The notes under the pieces were generated by a model. It had not been told where the DNA came from, searched no databases, and was given only the letters and a program-made list of their open reading frames with translations. Shown here one piece after another: positions 6,716-14,947 of a stretch of 15,151 nucleotides of DNA. Made by a program: the position numbers and the translations under genes. The DNA comes from JAADHY01 sp964428935 (GTDB lineage: Bacteria > Planctomycetota > Planctomycetia > Planctomycetales > Planctomycetaceae). The stretch is from the NCBI GenBank assembly GCA_964428935.1, contig CAYSAG010000108.1, positions 1-15,151 on the forward strand. The letters run 5' to 3'. Positions within the stretch are counted from its first letter, which is position 1, and every line of letters begins with the position of its first letter.

Positions 6716-8686
6716 TCACTTCCCGCCGTCGCAGCAGTGCGGGTCCAAGTCGCACAGCCACAACTTCTTCACCAGGTCGAACATTCTTGGGTCGTGCTGC
6801 TTCAATTGGTCGCGTGTGAACGGGAAAAAGTCGTTACGGCCAAAAAAAGCTTCCGTCGACTCGGCGAAGTACTCCCGAGCGTTGTTCATTCCGTAGTGCC
6901 GTTCCACCCGAAGCGGTCCTGTGCCGACCCAGCGCTGGACCCGCTCGTACTTGCCGCTGGCCCGGGCTTCCTCGAAAGCGGCCAGAACTTGCGGGTTGTC
7001 GAACCCGAGCACCTGGTCGTGGTAAGCGTGAGCCAACTCGTGAAGCACGAAAACCGGCATGCGTCGGACTTCTTTTTCGAAAATGTCGACGTTTGTTAGT
7101 TCGACACACTTGGCCAAGGCGGGACTGCGGCCGTTCCGTTTCAGCCAGCCCACGTCCGGGTGGTACTCCGCGCGCGGACGTGTCTTCGGGTAGACGGGCG
7201 AGACCCAAATGGGAACGGAGCGAAGGAAGGCCACGGCGGGCGCGGGCACCGCCTCGACGGTGCGCCGCAGTTGGTCGCAGAGCAGCCGCAAAGCCTTCTG
7301 AGTCGCGTCGGGCTTGTCCCGAAGCAGCTTCTTGCTGACCAGAACCGTCCACCCTTCCACGCTCCGCGGCTCGTAGCCGGGCGTGGGAAACCTCGGGTCC
7401 CGCCACGCTCGCATTTTCGACTCCAGCAAAGTCCGCAACCGCGTCTTTGCCGCGCGGTAGGCGGACTGGTCGGCCACGTTGCGGACCTGCGTCGCCCCTT
7501 TTCGCAAGTCGTACAGCTCCTCGGCCGTCGGACTTGCCTGCCACTGCTCAAACCGCACGAGGTAAAGAAAGTCGGCCGTCCGAAATGCTCGGACCGCCTG
7601 TGTGTCGGACGTCCCTTCCGCGCCGGCAAGCACGAACCGGCGAGTTGGGTCGACCTGGCCCGAGCGGTCAGAGAGAAGGACCGGCAGTAGGCTGCGCCCG
7701 GTCATTTCGGCCGGGGGCCTCAAACCGGCGGCCTGCAAGAAAGTCGGAGCCAAGTCGCACAGCGACACGAAGTCTGTGACGACCCGTCCGGCCTTGACCT
7801 TGCCTTCCCAGCGAATTGCCAGGGCCACCCGTGGGGCGCTGTTGAACCCGACAGGCCGACCGCGACTCCGCCCACGGCCCGTGCCGCCCGTCAAGACAAC
7901 CAGCGTGTTGTGCAATTGGCCGGTCTTCTGCAGCCAGTCGAGCAACCGATTCGCGCGGCGGTCCGTGTCGCCAGCCCGGCCGGCCTCGTCGCTTTCCGCG
8001 GCCAGGGCGGCCGAGGTGTCGGGCCGCCGAGCGACCGACGCAGCGCGGTCGGCGTTCCGCCCTAGCGTCCTCGTTTGACCCTCGCGACCAGACGGCTGCG
8101 TTCCTGTCGAAGCAAACCAGAAGAAACAGAACGGCCGGCCGGCCCGTCGTCTGCGAAAAAACTCTTCCGGCGAGTCAAACTGCGGGTCGAAAAGGACTCG
8201 ACCGGCACGCCTTGCTCCGCCGACCTGGCCGCGTGCTTGCCCGTCGCCTGTTTGACAGAAACCGACCTCGTAGCCAGCCTGCTGCAGCAAGCGGACCAAA
8301 CCCGGTCGCCTTTCCGACGACTCACCCGCCCCCCGAGGCTGGCTCACTTGCCAGGGCCACCGACCCGTCACCACGGCCCAACGGTTGACGGTTTCCGACG
8401 GCGAACAAGCAAACGCGTTTTCGAAAAACACACCTTCGCGAGCGACGCGAGCGAAGACGGGTCGGCGGCCGCCGTCACACGCCTCTGCCGTCTGCGGCCA
8501 AGACCAACTCTCCGTCTGAATGACGAGAATGTTCGGCCGAGGCGAAGGCGAGCGCGCTTCAGCCGCCCACGCACACGCAACGGTGGCGACCAGGAAAGCT
8601 GTGAGCAACGCACGCCGCCGCCCGGCTGTCGTCGCACGGTCGTGGACGTGTTCTCTGGGTGTGACTTCGTTTCGGAAACTGGTCAT
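6716..8686 (-). CDS. Pseudo-sulfatase fused to a lethal-factor-like zinc metallopeptidase
   Basis: A 656-residue exported protein with two domains. After a hydrophobic segment (about 26-42) comes a sulfatase fold (about 50-425), recognised by NILVIQTES (52-60), FENAFACSPSETVNRWAVVTGRWP (88-111) and TLVVLTGGTG (261-270). Its catalytic residues are gone: the Asp pair is replaced by Glu-Ser, the formylglycine motif reads C94-S-P-S-E98 instead of C-x-P-x-R, and the Asp-His ligands read GG-T. Residues about 445-656 form a zinc peptidase with HELAH (549-553) and YGMNNAREYFAE (598-609). The Tyr598 to Glu605 spacing equals Tyr728 to Glu735 of anthrax lethal factor (M34/ATLF group). This peptidase is, to my knowledge, usually a stand-alone domain in planctomycetes. 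The start is the ATG at 8686; the ribosome binding site is weak. The reading frame is unbroken across the junction. Substrates are unknown. Confidence 0.88.
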   Translation of the reverse strand: MTSFRNEVTPREHVHDRATTAGRRRALLTAFLVATVACAWAAEARSPSPRPNILVIQTESWSWPQTAEACDGGRRPVFARVAREGVFFENAFACSPSETVNRWAVVTGRWPWQVSQPRGAGESSERRPGLVRLLQQAGYEVGFCQTGDGQARGQVGGARRAGRVLFDPQFDSPEEFFRRRRAGRPFCFFWFASTGTQPSGREGQTRTLGRNADRAASVARRPDTSAALAAESDEAGRAGDTDRRANRLLDWLQKTGQLHNTLVVLTGGTGRGRSRGRPVGFNSAPRVALAIRWEGKVKAGRVVTDFVSLCDLAPTFLQAAGLRPPAEMTGRSLLPVLLSDRSGQVDPTRRFVLAGAEGTSDTQAVRAFRTADFLYLVRFEQWQASPTAEELYDLRKGATQVRNVADQSAYRAAKTRLRTLLESKMRAWRDPRFPTPGYEPRSVEGWTVLVSKKLLRDKPDATQKALRLLCDQLRRTVEAVPAPAVAFLRSVPIWVSPVYPKTRPRAEYHPDVGWLKRNGRSPALAKCVELTNVDIFEKEVRRMPVFVLHELAHAYHDQVLGFDNPQVLAAFEEARASGKYERVQRWVGTGPLRVERHYGMNNAREYFAESTEAFFGRNDFFPFTRDQLKQHDPRMFDLVKKLWLCDLDPHCCDGGK

Positions 8687-8931
8687 GGAACTTTCGCCCT
8701 TCCGACGCGTCGGCCCACCCGCAGCCAGACGCGTGAACAACCGACGGCGACTCGCACCGGACGCTCCTGCCCTGCGTCGTCGCTGTGGAGGTCGGTCGTT
8801 CGCGGTCGGAACGCAGCGAGCCGCTCCGCCGTCGGCGAGCAACAAACAAGCCTTCCCGGCGAGCGGGGCCTTCGTGTGCTGCCGGCTCCGCCGGGCGCGG
8901 ACGTCGCCGCGCGGGCTCCGCCGTGTCCGTC
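8687..8931. repeat. 245-bp spacer with repeated GGCTCCGCCG elements
   Basis: The core GCTCCGCC occurs at 8823-8830, 8885-8892 and 8915-8922; the last two share the 10-mer GGCTCCGCCG exactly 30 nt apart (8884 and 8914). The same core in the other orientation appears in two other gaps (3720-3727 and 12857-12864). The spacer separates two genes of the same minus-strand cluster and has no coding content I can support. The elements may be a dispersed intergenic repeat or simply GC-rich drift. Confidence 0.35.
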
Positions 8932-11900
8932 TCAGTCCTCTTTTGCTCGTTTCGGTTCGGTCAGGCGGAGTCCGGTTTCGGCCAAGTCGGCCAGGACTCG
9001 CGGACCGCAGCGGTAGTACATGGAGAAACTCTTGCCGTAGCTGCTCCCGCCAGCTGCCAACGGCAAAGCCTCGACCAGCACACGACGGAACCGCTCGTCG
9101 CGCGTCCAAAGGTAAGCTCGAGCCACGCCCTCCACCATGAGCGGCGTCGCCCCCGGACGGTACTCCGTCTTCGGACACGACGTGTAACGGAACCCGTGCA
9201 CTTTGTCGGAGTAGGTCTCGTCCAGCAAGTAGTGGGCTCCCTGAATCAACGCCTGTTTGACGCGTCGGTCGCCCGTAATGTCGTGGTAGTACTTCAGCCC
9301 CGACAACAGAATGGCCACCATGAAACCGGCGTTGCCCCGGTGTCGGGGTTCGCACTTGCAGTGGCCCGGAACCATCATTCGAGACCAGCCGCCCTGTTGG
9401 AACGGCTTGCGACCTTCGCGCTGGTGAGGCGGCAGCGCACGAGGCAGAACGTCTTGCGTTTCCAGAACGCGCTGCACGACGACCCGAGCGGCATTCAAGT
9501 AGTACGGGTCGCCCGTGGCGTTGTAGGCCGCCGCTAGCATGATGAGGTGCCAGCCGGGGACGCGCGTGCTGGAGAAGTCGTACGGACGGCCCAGCTCCTT
9601 GTGCACGAAAAAGTCCGCCACAGCACGAGCCGTTTCGAGCGAACGCGGGTCACCGGTCAGAAAGTAGTAGTCCAAGTGCCCTTCCACCCACGCGTGGCTC
9701 ACAGTAAAGCCCGCTCGCGGAAACCCCAGCGTTCCCGGAACGCTCTTCTTGTAGTAGCCGCCGACGTGACACATTTGGTGGACGTAGACCGCTCCCATCT
9801 GTCGCCGGTCGTTCGACCAATGGACCGTGTCCACGTCTCGGTTGTGCAGCTCGGCCGCCTCGCCCAAGAAGAACGCCAGCGGGTCTCCCGACCGCACGTA
9901 CTGAAGCAGCAGCGCGTGCTGCGTGTCGTACTCAATGTTGCCCCAGTTCGACCCGCGTTCGCCGTACCAGTCGCCGTAGTTGAGCATTCCGTAGTCGCGT
10001 TGCCGCTCCCGTCGCTGCACGTACCGGTTCAGGTTCTCGTCAATGGCCTGTTCGTACAGCGGAAAGCGACTGGGGTCCCGTGGCGCCAAGTCGTAGAAAG
10101 CCTTGCTGTCGGCGTACCACTGAGCCGGAGCGGTTGCCAGCAAAGGTTGCTGAAACAACCGGCACACCGCCTCCCGTCGCTCCCGCGGCTCAAAGCACAG
10201 CAACAGCTCGTGCGTCTTGCTGACCCCCGTCTTGAAGCGGTAGTGGCCGTCCAACAAGTAGTAGAACAGGTGGTGCCCTTCTTTCTCGAACGGGAACTGG
10301 TCGTAGAAGCCCTTGTCGAAGTCGGGGCACAGTTCAACGACCAGCTCGTCGCGGTCCAGCCGGAACCCTTTCGGGTAGTTTTGCCAGAAGTCGCGCAGAG
10401 CGACGGCCGGCCCGTCGCTGCTGTCGGGCCAAGCCGAACCGACCAGGCGCCGGGTCGAGACGCCGTCCTTCCCTCTCCCCTCGACCACGCACTCCCGGTC
10501 GGTTCGTTGCCAGACGTGTTGAGTCTGTTGGTCCAGCACGAGCGGCTCACCGCCCGCCGTCGCCACGAGCCATTTCCGGCCGCTCCGCCGCAGCGGCACG
10601 TGGAATTGAACCGACTCCACGTCCGTGAACTCGGCTCGCGGATTCGTGAACACCAGCGTGTGTCGAATTCGGACGAAGGCCGAGCCGGCGAACGCTTCGA
10701 CGCGCTTTTCGATTTGGAACAGCGGCCGGCCGTCGGCGTCGCGCAGGGGCGTCACCGTTCGGACGACCGCCCGCACCGGCCCGCTTTCTTCAACTGTCAC
10801 TTCGGCCGCCTCGTGCGCTGTGTCGTACAACTGGCCGGCCGCGTCGCGCACGGTCGTGCGGCAAGGCCCGTCGCTGGCCAAGCTGTGCTGACTGCTGGTC
10901 CGGAAATCGACCAGGTTGCCGTGCCGGTCGACGCGGAACGACAGTCGGCCCGTGTCGACCCGGACACCCTCGGCCGTCTGTTCCACGCGGAGCGGCGTTT
11001 CGTTTGCCGTCGGCTGAACCGAACGTCCGAACTGCAGCCGGTACGTCGCCGTCCTTCCCGCTTCGACGTCGCACAGAAAGCTGACCAGCAACCACTTGAC
11101 GCTGCCGTCCGGCCAGCGTCCCGTCACTTTGACTTGCAAGGGCACGGGGCGGTCGTCCGGGTCGAGCAGCCGGACGTGGTCCGCGTCGGCCAGCTTCCCC
11201 TGAGGCACGGGCACGCCGCTGGTCACGGGCCAGTTCACCGCGTCGACCGAAAGGGTGTTTGCGACGGTCAAGGGAACCGACGTCGTCTGCTCCTGTGTCG
11301 GCGGAGGACTCGGCGGGTCGGCGCGAAAGACAAAGTCGTCGCTGGTGTAGGTCGAGCCGTCTCGGCGCGTGCCCACAGCTCGACCGTGGTACGTGCGACC
11401 GGGCTTCAGCCCGTCCAGCACGACCCGGTGGACCAGGCAGGGCTCTTCCTGCCGCACTTCCTGTCCGTAGCGGGTGTCGGTGCCCCATTGGAACCGAGTC
11501 GGACAGGGCCACGTGGTCGTCCACGAAACGACGACCCGCCCCGGTTGGTCCACAAAGGTCGCGGCGGTGAGGTTCTCGACGGCGTACTCGACTTGCCGAG
11601 CCGCCGGCCGCTCCTTCAGGAAAACAATGTTGCAAATTCCGTGCTTCCCGCTTCGGCCGACCGCCTGCAGCTCAACCTTCTCTCCCCCGCGAAACGCAAA
11701 CGGTTTCTCGCTGCAAAACAGCCACGTTGTGTTGTTGTCGTTGTTGGCCACAGCCACGCCCTGCAACTGGCCGTCGACCAGCAGAGCCACTTTGTCTTGG
11801 TTGGCGTCGTCGTACAGCATGAAGCCCACGTAGTAGGTGCCTTTGGGAGCCGTCGTCCAGGCCCGAGCGTCCGGGCGCTGGCGTTTCAGGTTCAGCCAAC

Positions 11901-12726
11901 GACGCACGCAAGACAGGTCGACGACGAACCCGTCCCGTTTCAGTTGGTCGCACGGAACGACCACGTTCTGCTCGTCCCGCTCCACCCGCAGCAGCTCCCG
12001 GTGACCGAAAGTGGCGACCATTCGGAAATTCTTCGTGTAGTCGGACGGACGAAGAATTTTGGGCCGACGCGACAGCCGAACGCCCGACACCAGAACTTTG
12101 GCTGTGCCGTCGGTCATGGCTGCCTTTTTGGTTTTCGGGTCCGGCAAAGTGTGACACAGGACGTACAGTCCGTAGCGCAGGCTTCCGGCCCGGTGCGACA
12201 GCGGTAGGTCGGCCGTCAGCAAGACGCAGTTGCCCACGACCGCGTAAGTCGGAACCGGGCCGGTGTCGGTGGAGCCGTCTGGCAGGTAGTGGGTGGAGCT
12301 GGCGCGCCCGCCAATGACGCTGAGCATGTAGTCGGTGCCGGTCACCGGCGAGCCCTTGCTGCCCTTGCGACCCGTCGTCGGGTCCGCGTCCGCGTCGACG
12401 TACAAGTGGAGCACGGTGTTGGCCAGCTTGGGCGGCGCAGCCAGCGTGACCTTCCACAGGGTCCGGTCGTCGCCCACGTGAGCGCACTCGACCTGGACCA
12501 CGTCTTTGGTCGGGTCGTAGCCGGCCTGCCGACGGCTTTGCGGTTCCGGACCGTCCCGCAGCACCACCCTCAGACGCTCCGGGTGCCGCGGGTCCGTGCC
12601 CAGAACCCGCTCCTGCTGGTCCGGAATTCCGTCGTGGTCTGTGTCCGTCGGCGTCTTGGCGGCCGCAACCGCCAGCGGCAGACTCAGCCCAACTGCCAGC
12701 CACAGCCAACTGTTTCGACTCTTCAT
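8932..12726 (-). CDS. Large exported PcRGLX/YetA-like (PL26-type) multidomain protein
   Basis: A 1264-residue protein with a signal peptide (about 1-23). Order: a thrombospondin type 3-like calcium loop DTDHDGIPDQQE (28-39); an unnamed beta domain (about 50-215); a second unnamed beta region (about 225-375); a fibronectin type III-like domain (about 385-469); a PPSPPPTQEQ linker (471-480); then a region resembling PcRGLX/YetA proteins: N-terminal beta domain from about 482 with VPLTVANTLSVDAVNWPVTS and WPDGSVKWLLV, a central beta-sandwich (about 575-800), and a helical toroid (about 865-1250) with NYGDWYGERGSNWGN (916-930). PcRGLX is an exo-rhamnogalacturonan lyase (PL26); activity here is not shown. 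The ATG at 12726 is set by GGGGGAG 6 nt upstream and the signal peptide. It leads the minus-strand cluster with two sulfatase-fold genes, which suggests a sulfated polysaccharide target. The family assignment is from memory of motifs. Confidence 0.75.
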   Translation of the reverse strand: MKSRNSWLWLAVGLSLPLAVAAAKTPTDTDHDGIPDQQERVLGTDPRHPERLRVVLRDGPEPQSRRQAGYDPTKDVVQVECAHVGDDRTLWKVTLAAPPKLANTVLHLYVDADADPTTGRKGSKGSPVTGTDYMLSVIGGRASSTHYLPDGSTDTGPVPTYAVVGNCVLLTADLPLSHRAGSLRYGLYVLCHTLPDPKTKKAAMTDGTAKVLVSGVRLSRRPKILRPSDYTKNFRMVATFGHRELLRVERDEQNVVVPCDQLKRDGFVVDLSCVRRWLNLKRQRPDARAWTTAPKGTYYVGFMLYDDANQDKVALLVDGQLQGVAVANNDNNTTWLFCSEKPFAFRGGEKVELQAVGRSGKHGICNIVFLKERPAARQVEYAVENLTAATFVDQPGRVVVSWTTTWPCPTRFQWGTDTRYGQEVRQEEPCLVHRVVLDGLKPGRTYHGRAVGTRRDGSTYTSDDFVFRADPPSPPPTQEQTTSVPLTVANTLSVDAVNWPVTSGVPVPQGKLADADHVRLLDPDDRPVPLQVKVTGRWPDGSVKWLLVSFLCDVEAGRTATYRLQFGRSVQPTANETPLRVEQTAEGVRVDTGRLSFRVDRHGNLVDFRTSSQHSLASDGPCRTTVRDAAGQLYDTAHEAAEVTVEESGPVRAVVRTVTPLRDADGRPLFQIEKRVEAFAGSAFVRIRHTLVFTNPRAEFTDVESVQFHVPLRRSGRKWLVATAGGEPLVLDQQTQHVWQRTDRECVVEGRGKDGVSTRRLVGSAWPDSSDGPAVALRDFWQNYPKGFRLDRDELVVELCPDFDKGFYDQFPFEKEGHHLFYYLLDGHYRFKTGVSKTHELLLCFEPRERREAVCRLFQQPLLATAPAQWYADSKAFYDLAPRDPSRFPLYEQAIDENLNRYVQRRERQRDYGMLNYGDWYGERGSNWGNIEYDTQHALLLQYVRSGDPLAFFLGEAAELHNRDVDTVHWSNDRRQMGAVYVHQMCHVGGYYKKSVPGTLGFPRAGFTVSHAWVEGHLDYYFLTGDPRSLETARAVADFFVHKELGRPYDFSSTRVPGWHLIMLAAAYNATGDPYYLNAARVVVQRVLETQDVLPRALPPHQREGRKPFQQGGWSRMMVPGHCKCEPRHRGNAGFMVAILLSGLKYYHDITGDRRVKQALIQGAHYLLDETYSDKVHGFRYTSCPKTEYRPGATPLMVEGVARAYLWTRDERFRRVLVEALPLAAGGSSYGKSFSMYYRCGPRVLADLAETGLRLTEPKRAKED

Positions 12727-13084
12727 TGCGCACTCCCCCGTTGCCGGAAAAAAGTCTGCGGTGGGACACGTGGAGGGAACGTACGTCGCTGGTTCCAACT
12801 TCGCCGAACGAACGAGGAATTTCAACAGCGCGGACCAGTTTCCGACCAAGGCTGGCGGCGGAGCTTGCTCAGCCGGCCACCGGTGTAGCTGCAGGCGCCG
12901 CCGCGGCCCACTACAATGCCAGTCTCTCGACCGGACGGGCGCGAGGTCTCCGGCGGGCAGCGAGCGGGTTCGGGCAGCGGACGGGCGAGGGACCCGTACA
13001 GCCGAACCGTCTCCCTCGCCAGCGGCCCCCGGGGGAGCTCAAAAATCAAGCCCGCACTCTGTCAACCCTGAACACTCGCCGCGA
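12727..13084. other. 358-bp divergent intergenic region
   Basis: It separates the minus-strand lyase-like gene from the plus-strand transporter, so it must carry promoters for both. I see a CACGTG and an ACGTACGT palindrome in the first 70 bp, a nested hairpin at 12850-12874 (GGCT, GAGC-TT-GCTC, AGCC), a TACAAT box at 12912-12917 on the plus strand without a good -35, and a CCCCCGGGGG palindrome at 13026-13035. None is strong. No gene is evident. Confidence 0.5.
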
Positions 13085-14152
13085 ATGGGAAACTTCGCTC
13101 CAGGCAGCTCGCAAACCGTGAACCTGTCGCCGACCGAAAAAACAGCGAAAGCAGGCAAGCCGGCCGCTGCAGGACGTTCCCCGGTGGCCGAGGTGTCGTT
13201 GGGCGCCGAGCCGATTGGACTGGGCTCGGCCGCGACCGCTCTCTTTCTGGCAGCCCTGTGGGGCGGGACGCCCGTCGCCGTTAGCTACTCGGTCGACACG
13301 CTGCCGCCCGTGGCCACGGCCGCCATTCGCTTTACTCTGGCCAGTCTGTTCATGCTGGTGTGGGCGCGGGTGGAGGGGCTGAGCCTGCGGTTGAGCTCCG
13401 AACAGCTTTGGCCCGCTCTGGTCACCGGTTTTCTTCTGTTTGTCCAAATTGGGACGTTCCACGTGGGCGTGCAGCTTTCCAACTCGTCACACGGCTCACT
13501 GCTGATTAATTCGTTCGTCATTTGGGTCGCGGCGCTCGGTCACTTCACCACCCAAGACGACCGGCTGGACTGGCAGAAGGCCGTGGGGTTGGTCGTGGCC
13601 ACGGTGGGAGTGGCCGTGGTGTTGACGACGTCCCGCTCGTACGGCCACACCGAGCCAACGGTCTTCCCGTCGCGTCACCAGGACCTTCCGTCCTTGGTCG
13701 GCGACCTGGTGCTGCTTTTCAGCTCGGTCGTGCTGGCCGTGAAGATTGTTTACACCAAGTTCGCGCTGCGAGTGATTGAACCCACGAAGCTCCTTTTCTG
13801 GCACGACGTGGTGGGCACGGTGTTGTTGGCCGGGTGGAGCTGGGCGTTCGAGCCGCTGAACGTGGGCGGCTTCACGACGCCAGCCGTGCTGGGTCTGCTG
13901 TACCAGGGACTGGTCATCGCCGGGTTCTGTTTCGCGGTGCACACGAAGCTGTTGGAGCGTCACCGAGCGTCTCAACTGAGCGCCTTTTCCTTTGCAACGC
14001 CGCTGTTCGGAGTGCTGGCGGCGTGGCTGTTCCGCGGAGACCCCGTTTCGTCGTGGCTGTGGCTTTCAGCCGCGTGCGTGGCAGCCGGAATTGTGCTGGT
14101 CAACCGAAGCAATGACCGTCTGCAACCGGCTCCGCAGCCGAGCGGCTCGTAG
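13085..14152 (+). CDS. DMT-superfamily transporter (two EamA domains)
   Basis: A 355-residue inner-membrane protein with about ten transmembrane helices, at roughly 48-66, 76-94, 109-127, 135-153, 166-182, 205-224, 236-255, 265-285, 298-316 and 321-339, in two five-helix EamA repeats. Typical features are FLAALWGGTPVA (54-65), AIRFTLASL (80-88) and a positively charged HTKLLERHRAS (286-296) before the ninth helix. The family exports metabolites or amino acids; the substrate cannot be told. The N-terminal 45 residues are polar and of low complexity. The start is uncertain: the ATG at 13085 lacks a ribosome binding site, and a GTG about 27 bases further on is also possible. The frame is open far upstream, but that part overlaps the lyase-like gene on the other strand and has no membrane character. 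Confidence 0.9.
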   Translation: MGNFAPGSSQTVNLSPTEKTAKAGKPAAAGRSPVAEVSLGAEPIGLGSAATALFLAALWGGTPVAVSYSVDTLPPVATAAIRFTLASLFMLVWARVEGLSLRLSSEQLWPALVTGFLLFVQIGTFHVGVQLSNSSHGSLLINSFVIWVAALGHFTTQDDRLDWQKAVGLVVATVGVAVVLTTSRSYGHTEPTVFPSRHQDLPSLVGDLVLLFSSVVLAVKIVYTKFALRVIEPTKLLFWHDVVGTVLLAGWSWAFEPLNVGGFTTPAVLGLLYQGLVIAGFCFAVHTKLLERHRASQLSAFSFATPLFGVLAAWLFRGDPVSSWLWLSAACVAAGIVLVNRSNDRLQPAPQPSGS

Positions 14153-14243
14153 CGACCAGCCCCAGTGCAGGCTCTCGCGCCCGCCCGGCCGTCGCCGTTC
14201 CCCAAAAACGGGGCTGTGGCAGCGAAAAAGAGCAAGCGAACAG

Positions 14244-14250
14244 AAAGGAG
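14244..14250 (+). promoter_or_regulatory. Ribosome binding site of the small GH2-domain gene
   Basis: AAAGGAG ends 5 nt before the GTG at 14256, supporting that codon rather than the GTG at 14250, which overlaps the site. Confidence 0.65.
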
Positions 14251-14255
14251 TGGCC

Positions 14256-14696
14256 GTGACCGAGCCCTACCGAATTCGGCTGCGTGGCCCGTGGAAGTAC
14301 GAGTGGCTGGAGCCGAAAGACCGTCCCGAGGGCAGTGGTACCGTGCAAATGCCGGCCCGTTGGGAAGAGCTTTTCGGCAAAAGGGCCGGACGCGTTCGCT
14401 TCCAGCGCCGGTTCGGTCGGCCGACGAATCTGGAGCCGTCGGAGCGGGTGTTTGTTGTGTTTGAAGGCGTCGGCGGCAACGCCACCGTTTGGCTGAACGG
14501 TCAGCCGCTGGGCCAGTTAAAAGGCCCGCGCGGCGCGTTCGACGTCACCGAGCTTCTGCGGCCGAGCAACCAGTTGGTGGTCGAGGTCGAGTACGCTCCC
14601 GATCGCTGGCCCGACACGCCGGGCGGACTCTGGGGACTGGTCCTCATTGAAATTCGCCAAAGCTCAGACCACCGCTCGGCTCCGTCGCCGAAGTGA
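14256..14696 (+). CDS. Stand-alone GH2-type sugar-binding jelly-roll protein
   Basis: A 146-residue protein that corresponds only to the N-terminal galactose-binding-like domain of family 2 glycoside hydrolases. Matching stretches are RIRLRGPWKYEW (6-17), RFQRRF (48-53), EGVGGNATVWLNGQPLG (70-86), FDVTELLRPSNQLVVEVEY (95-113) and PGGLWGLVLIEI (122-133). The catalytic barrel and its Glu pair are absent and the frame closes normally, so this is a short protein and not an interrupted one. There is no signal peptide, which is odd for a glycan-binding module. It starts at GTG 14256 behind AAAGGAG. It lies 103 bp after the transporter gene and may share its transcript. The role is unknown: carbohydrate binding or a remnant that has been kept. 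Confidence 0.8.
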   Translation: MTEPYRIRLRGPWKYEWLEPKDRPEGSGTVQMPARWEELFGKRAGRVRFQRRFGRPTNLEPSERVFVVFEGVGGNATVWLNGQPLGQLKGPRGAFDVTELLRPSNQLVVEVEYAPDRWPDTPGGLWGLVLIEIRQSSDHRSAPSPK

Positions 14697-14947
14697 GAGA
14701 ATGCCTCGGCACGACAGCAGCCAGCCCCGCGGTCAACGAAGGACAGCGCCTCACTCCTTGGGTACGCCTTTCCTCCTGCCCCTCCGTTCCGTGGCCGAGG
14801 ACGGGAATTCCGGATCGCCTCTCTTCAATCAGCTTGCTCATCGCTCCCACCGGCTTAGTCGGTTTGCATTTCCATGTAGCACGTCTGTATCCTATCCATG
14901 CTCGGGGCATCCGGCCACGACAGCGGAGACCACCACGCGACGGGACC
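14697..14947. other. 251-bp gap with falling GC
   Basis: No gene is supported. GC content drops toward the right edge. A small hairpin ACCG-GCTTAGT-CGGT and the promoter candidate at 14864-14893 are the only elements seen. Confidence 0.45.
14864..14893 (+). promoter_or_regulatory. Possible promoter before the right-edge gene
   Basis: TTGCAT (14864-14869) and TATCCT (14888-14893) are spaced by 18 nt, about 55 nt before the ATG at 14948. Each is a partial match to the sigma70 consensus. Confidence 0.25.

Noticed and set aside
5088..6896. 602-codon plus-strand open frame across the sulfatase gene
   Set aside because: Its protein is low-information and antisense to a sulfatase with a full set of active-site motifs.
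8687..9355. In-frame upstream extension of the pseudo-sulfatase fusion
   Set aside because: It would overlap the end of the lyase-like gene in another frame, and the residues are compositionally biased with no domain. The ATG at 8686 precedes the hydrophobic segment.
9547..12207. 886-codon plus-strand open frame across the lyase-like gene
   Set aside because: It is an antisense shadow; the opposite strand has a signal peptide, ordered domains and family similarity.
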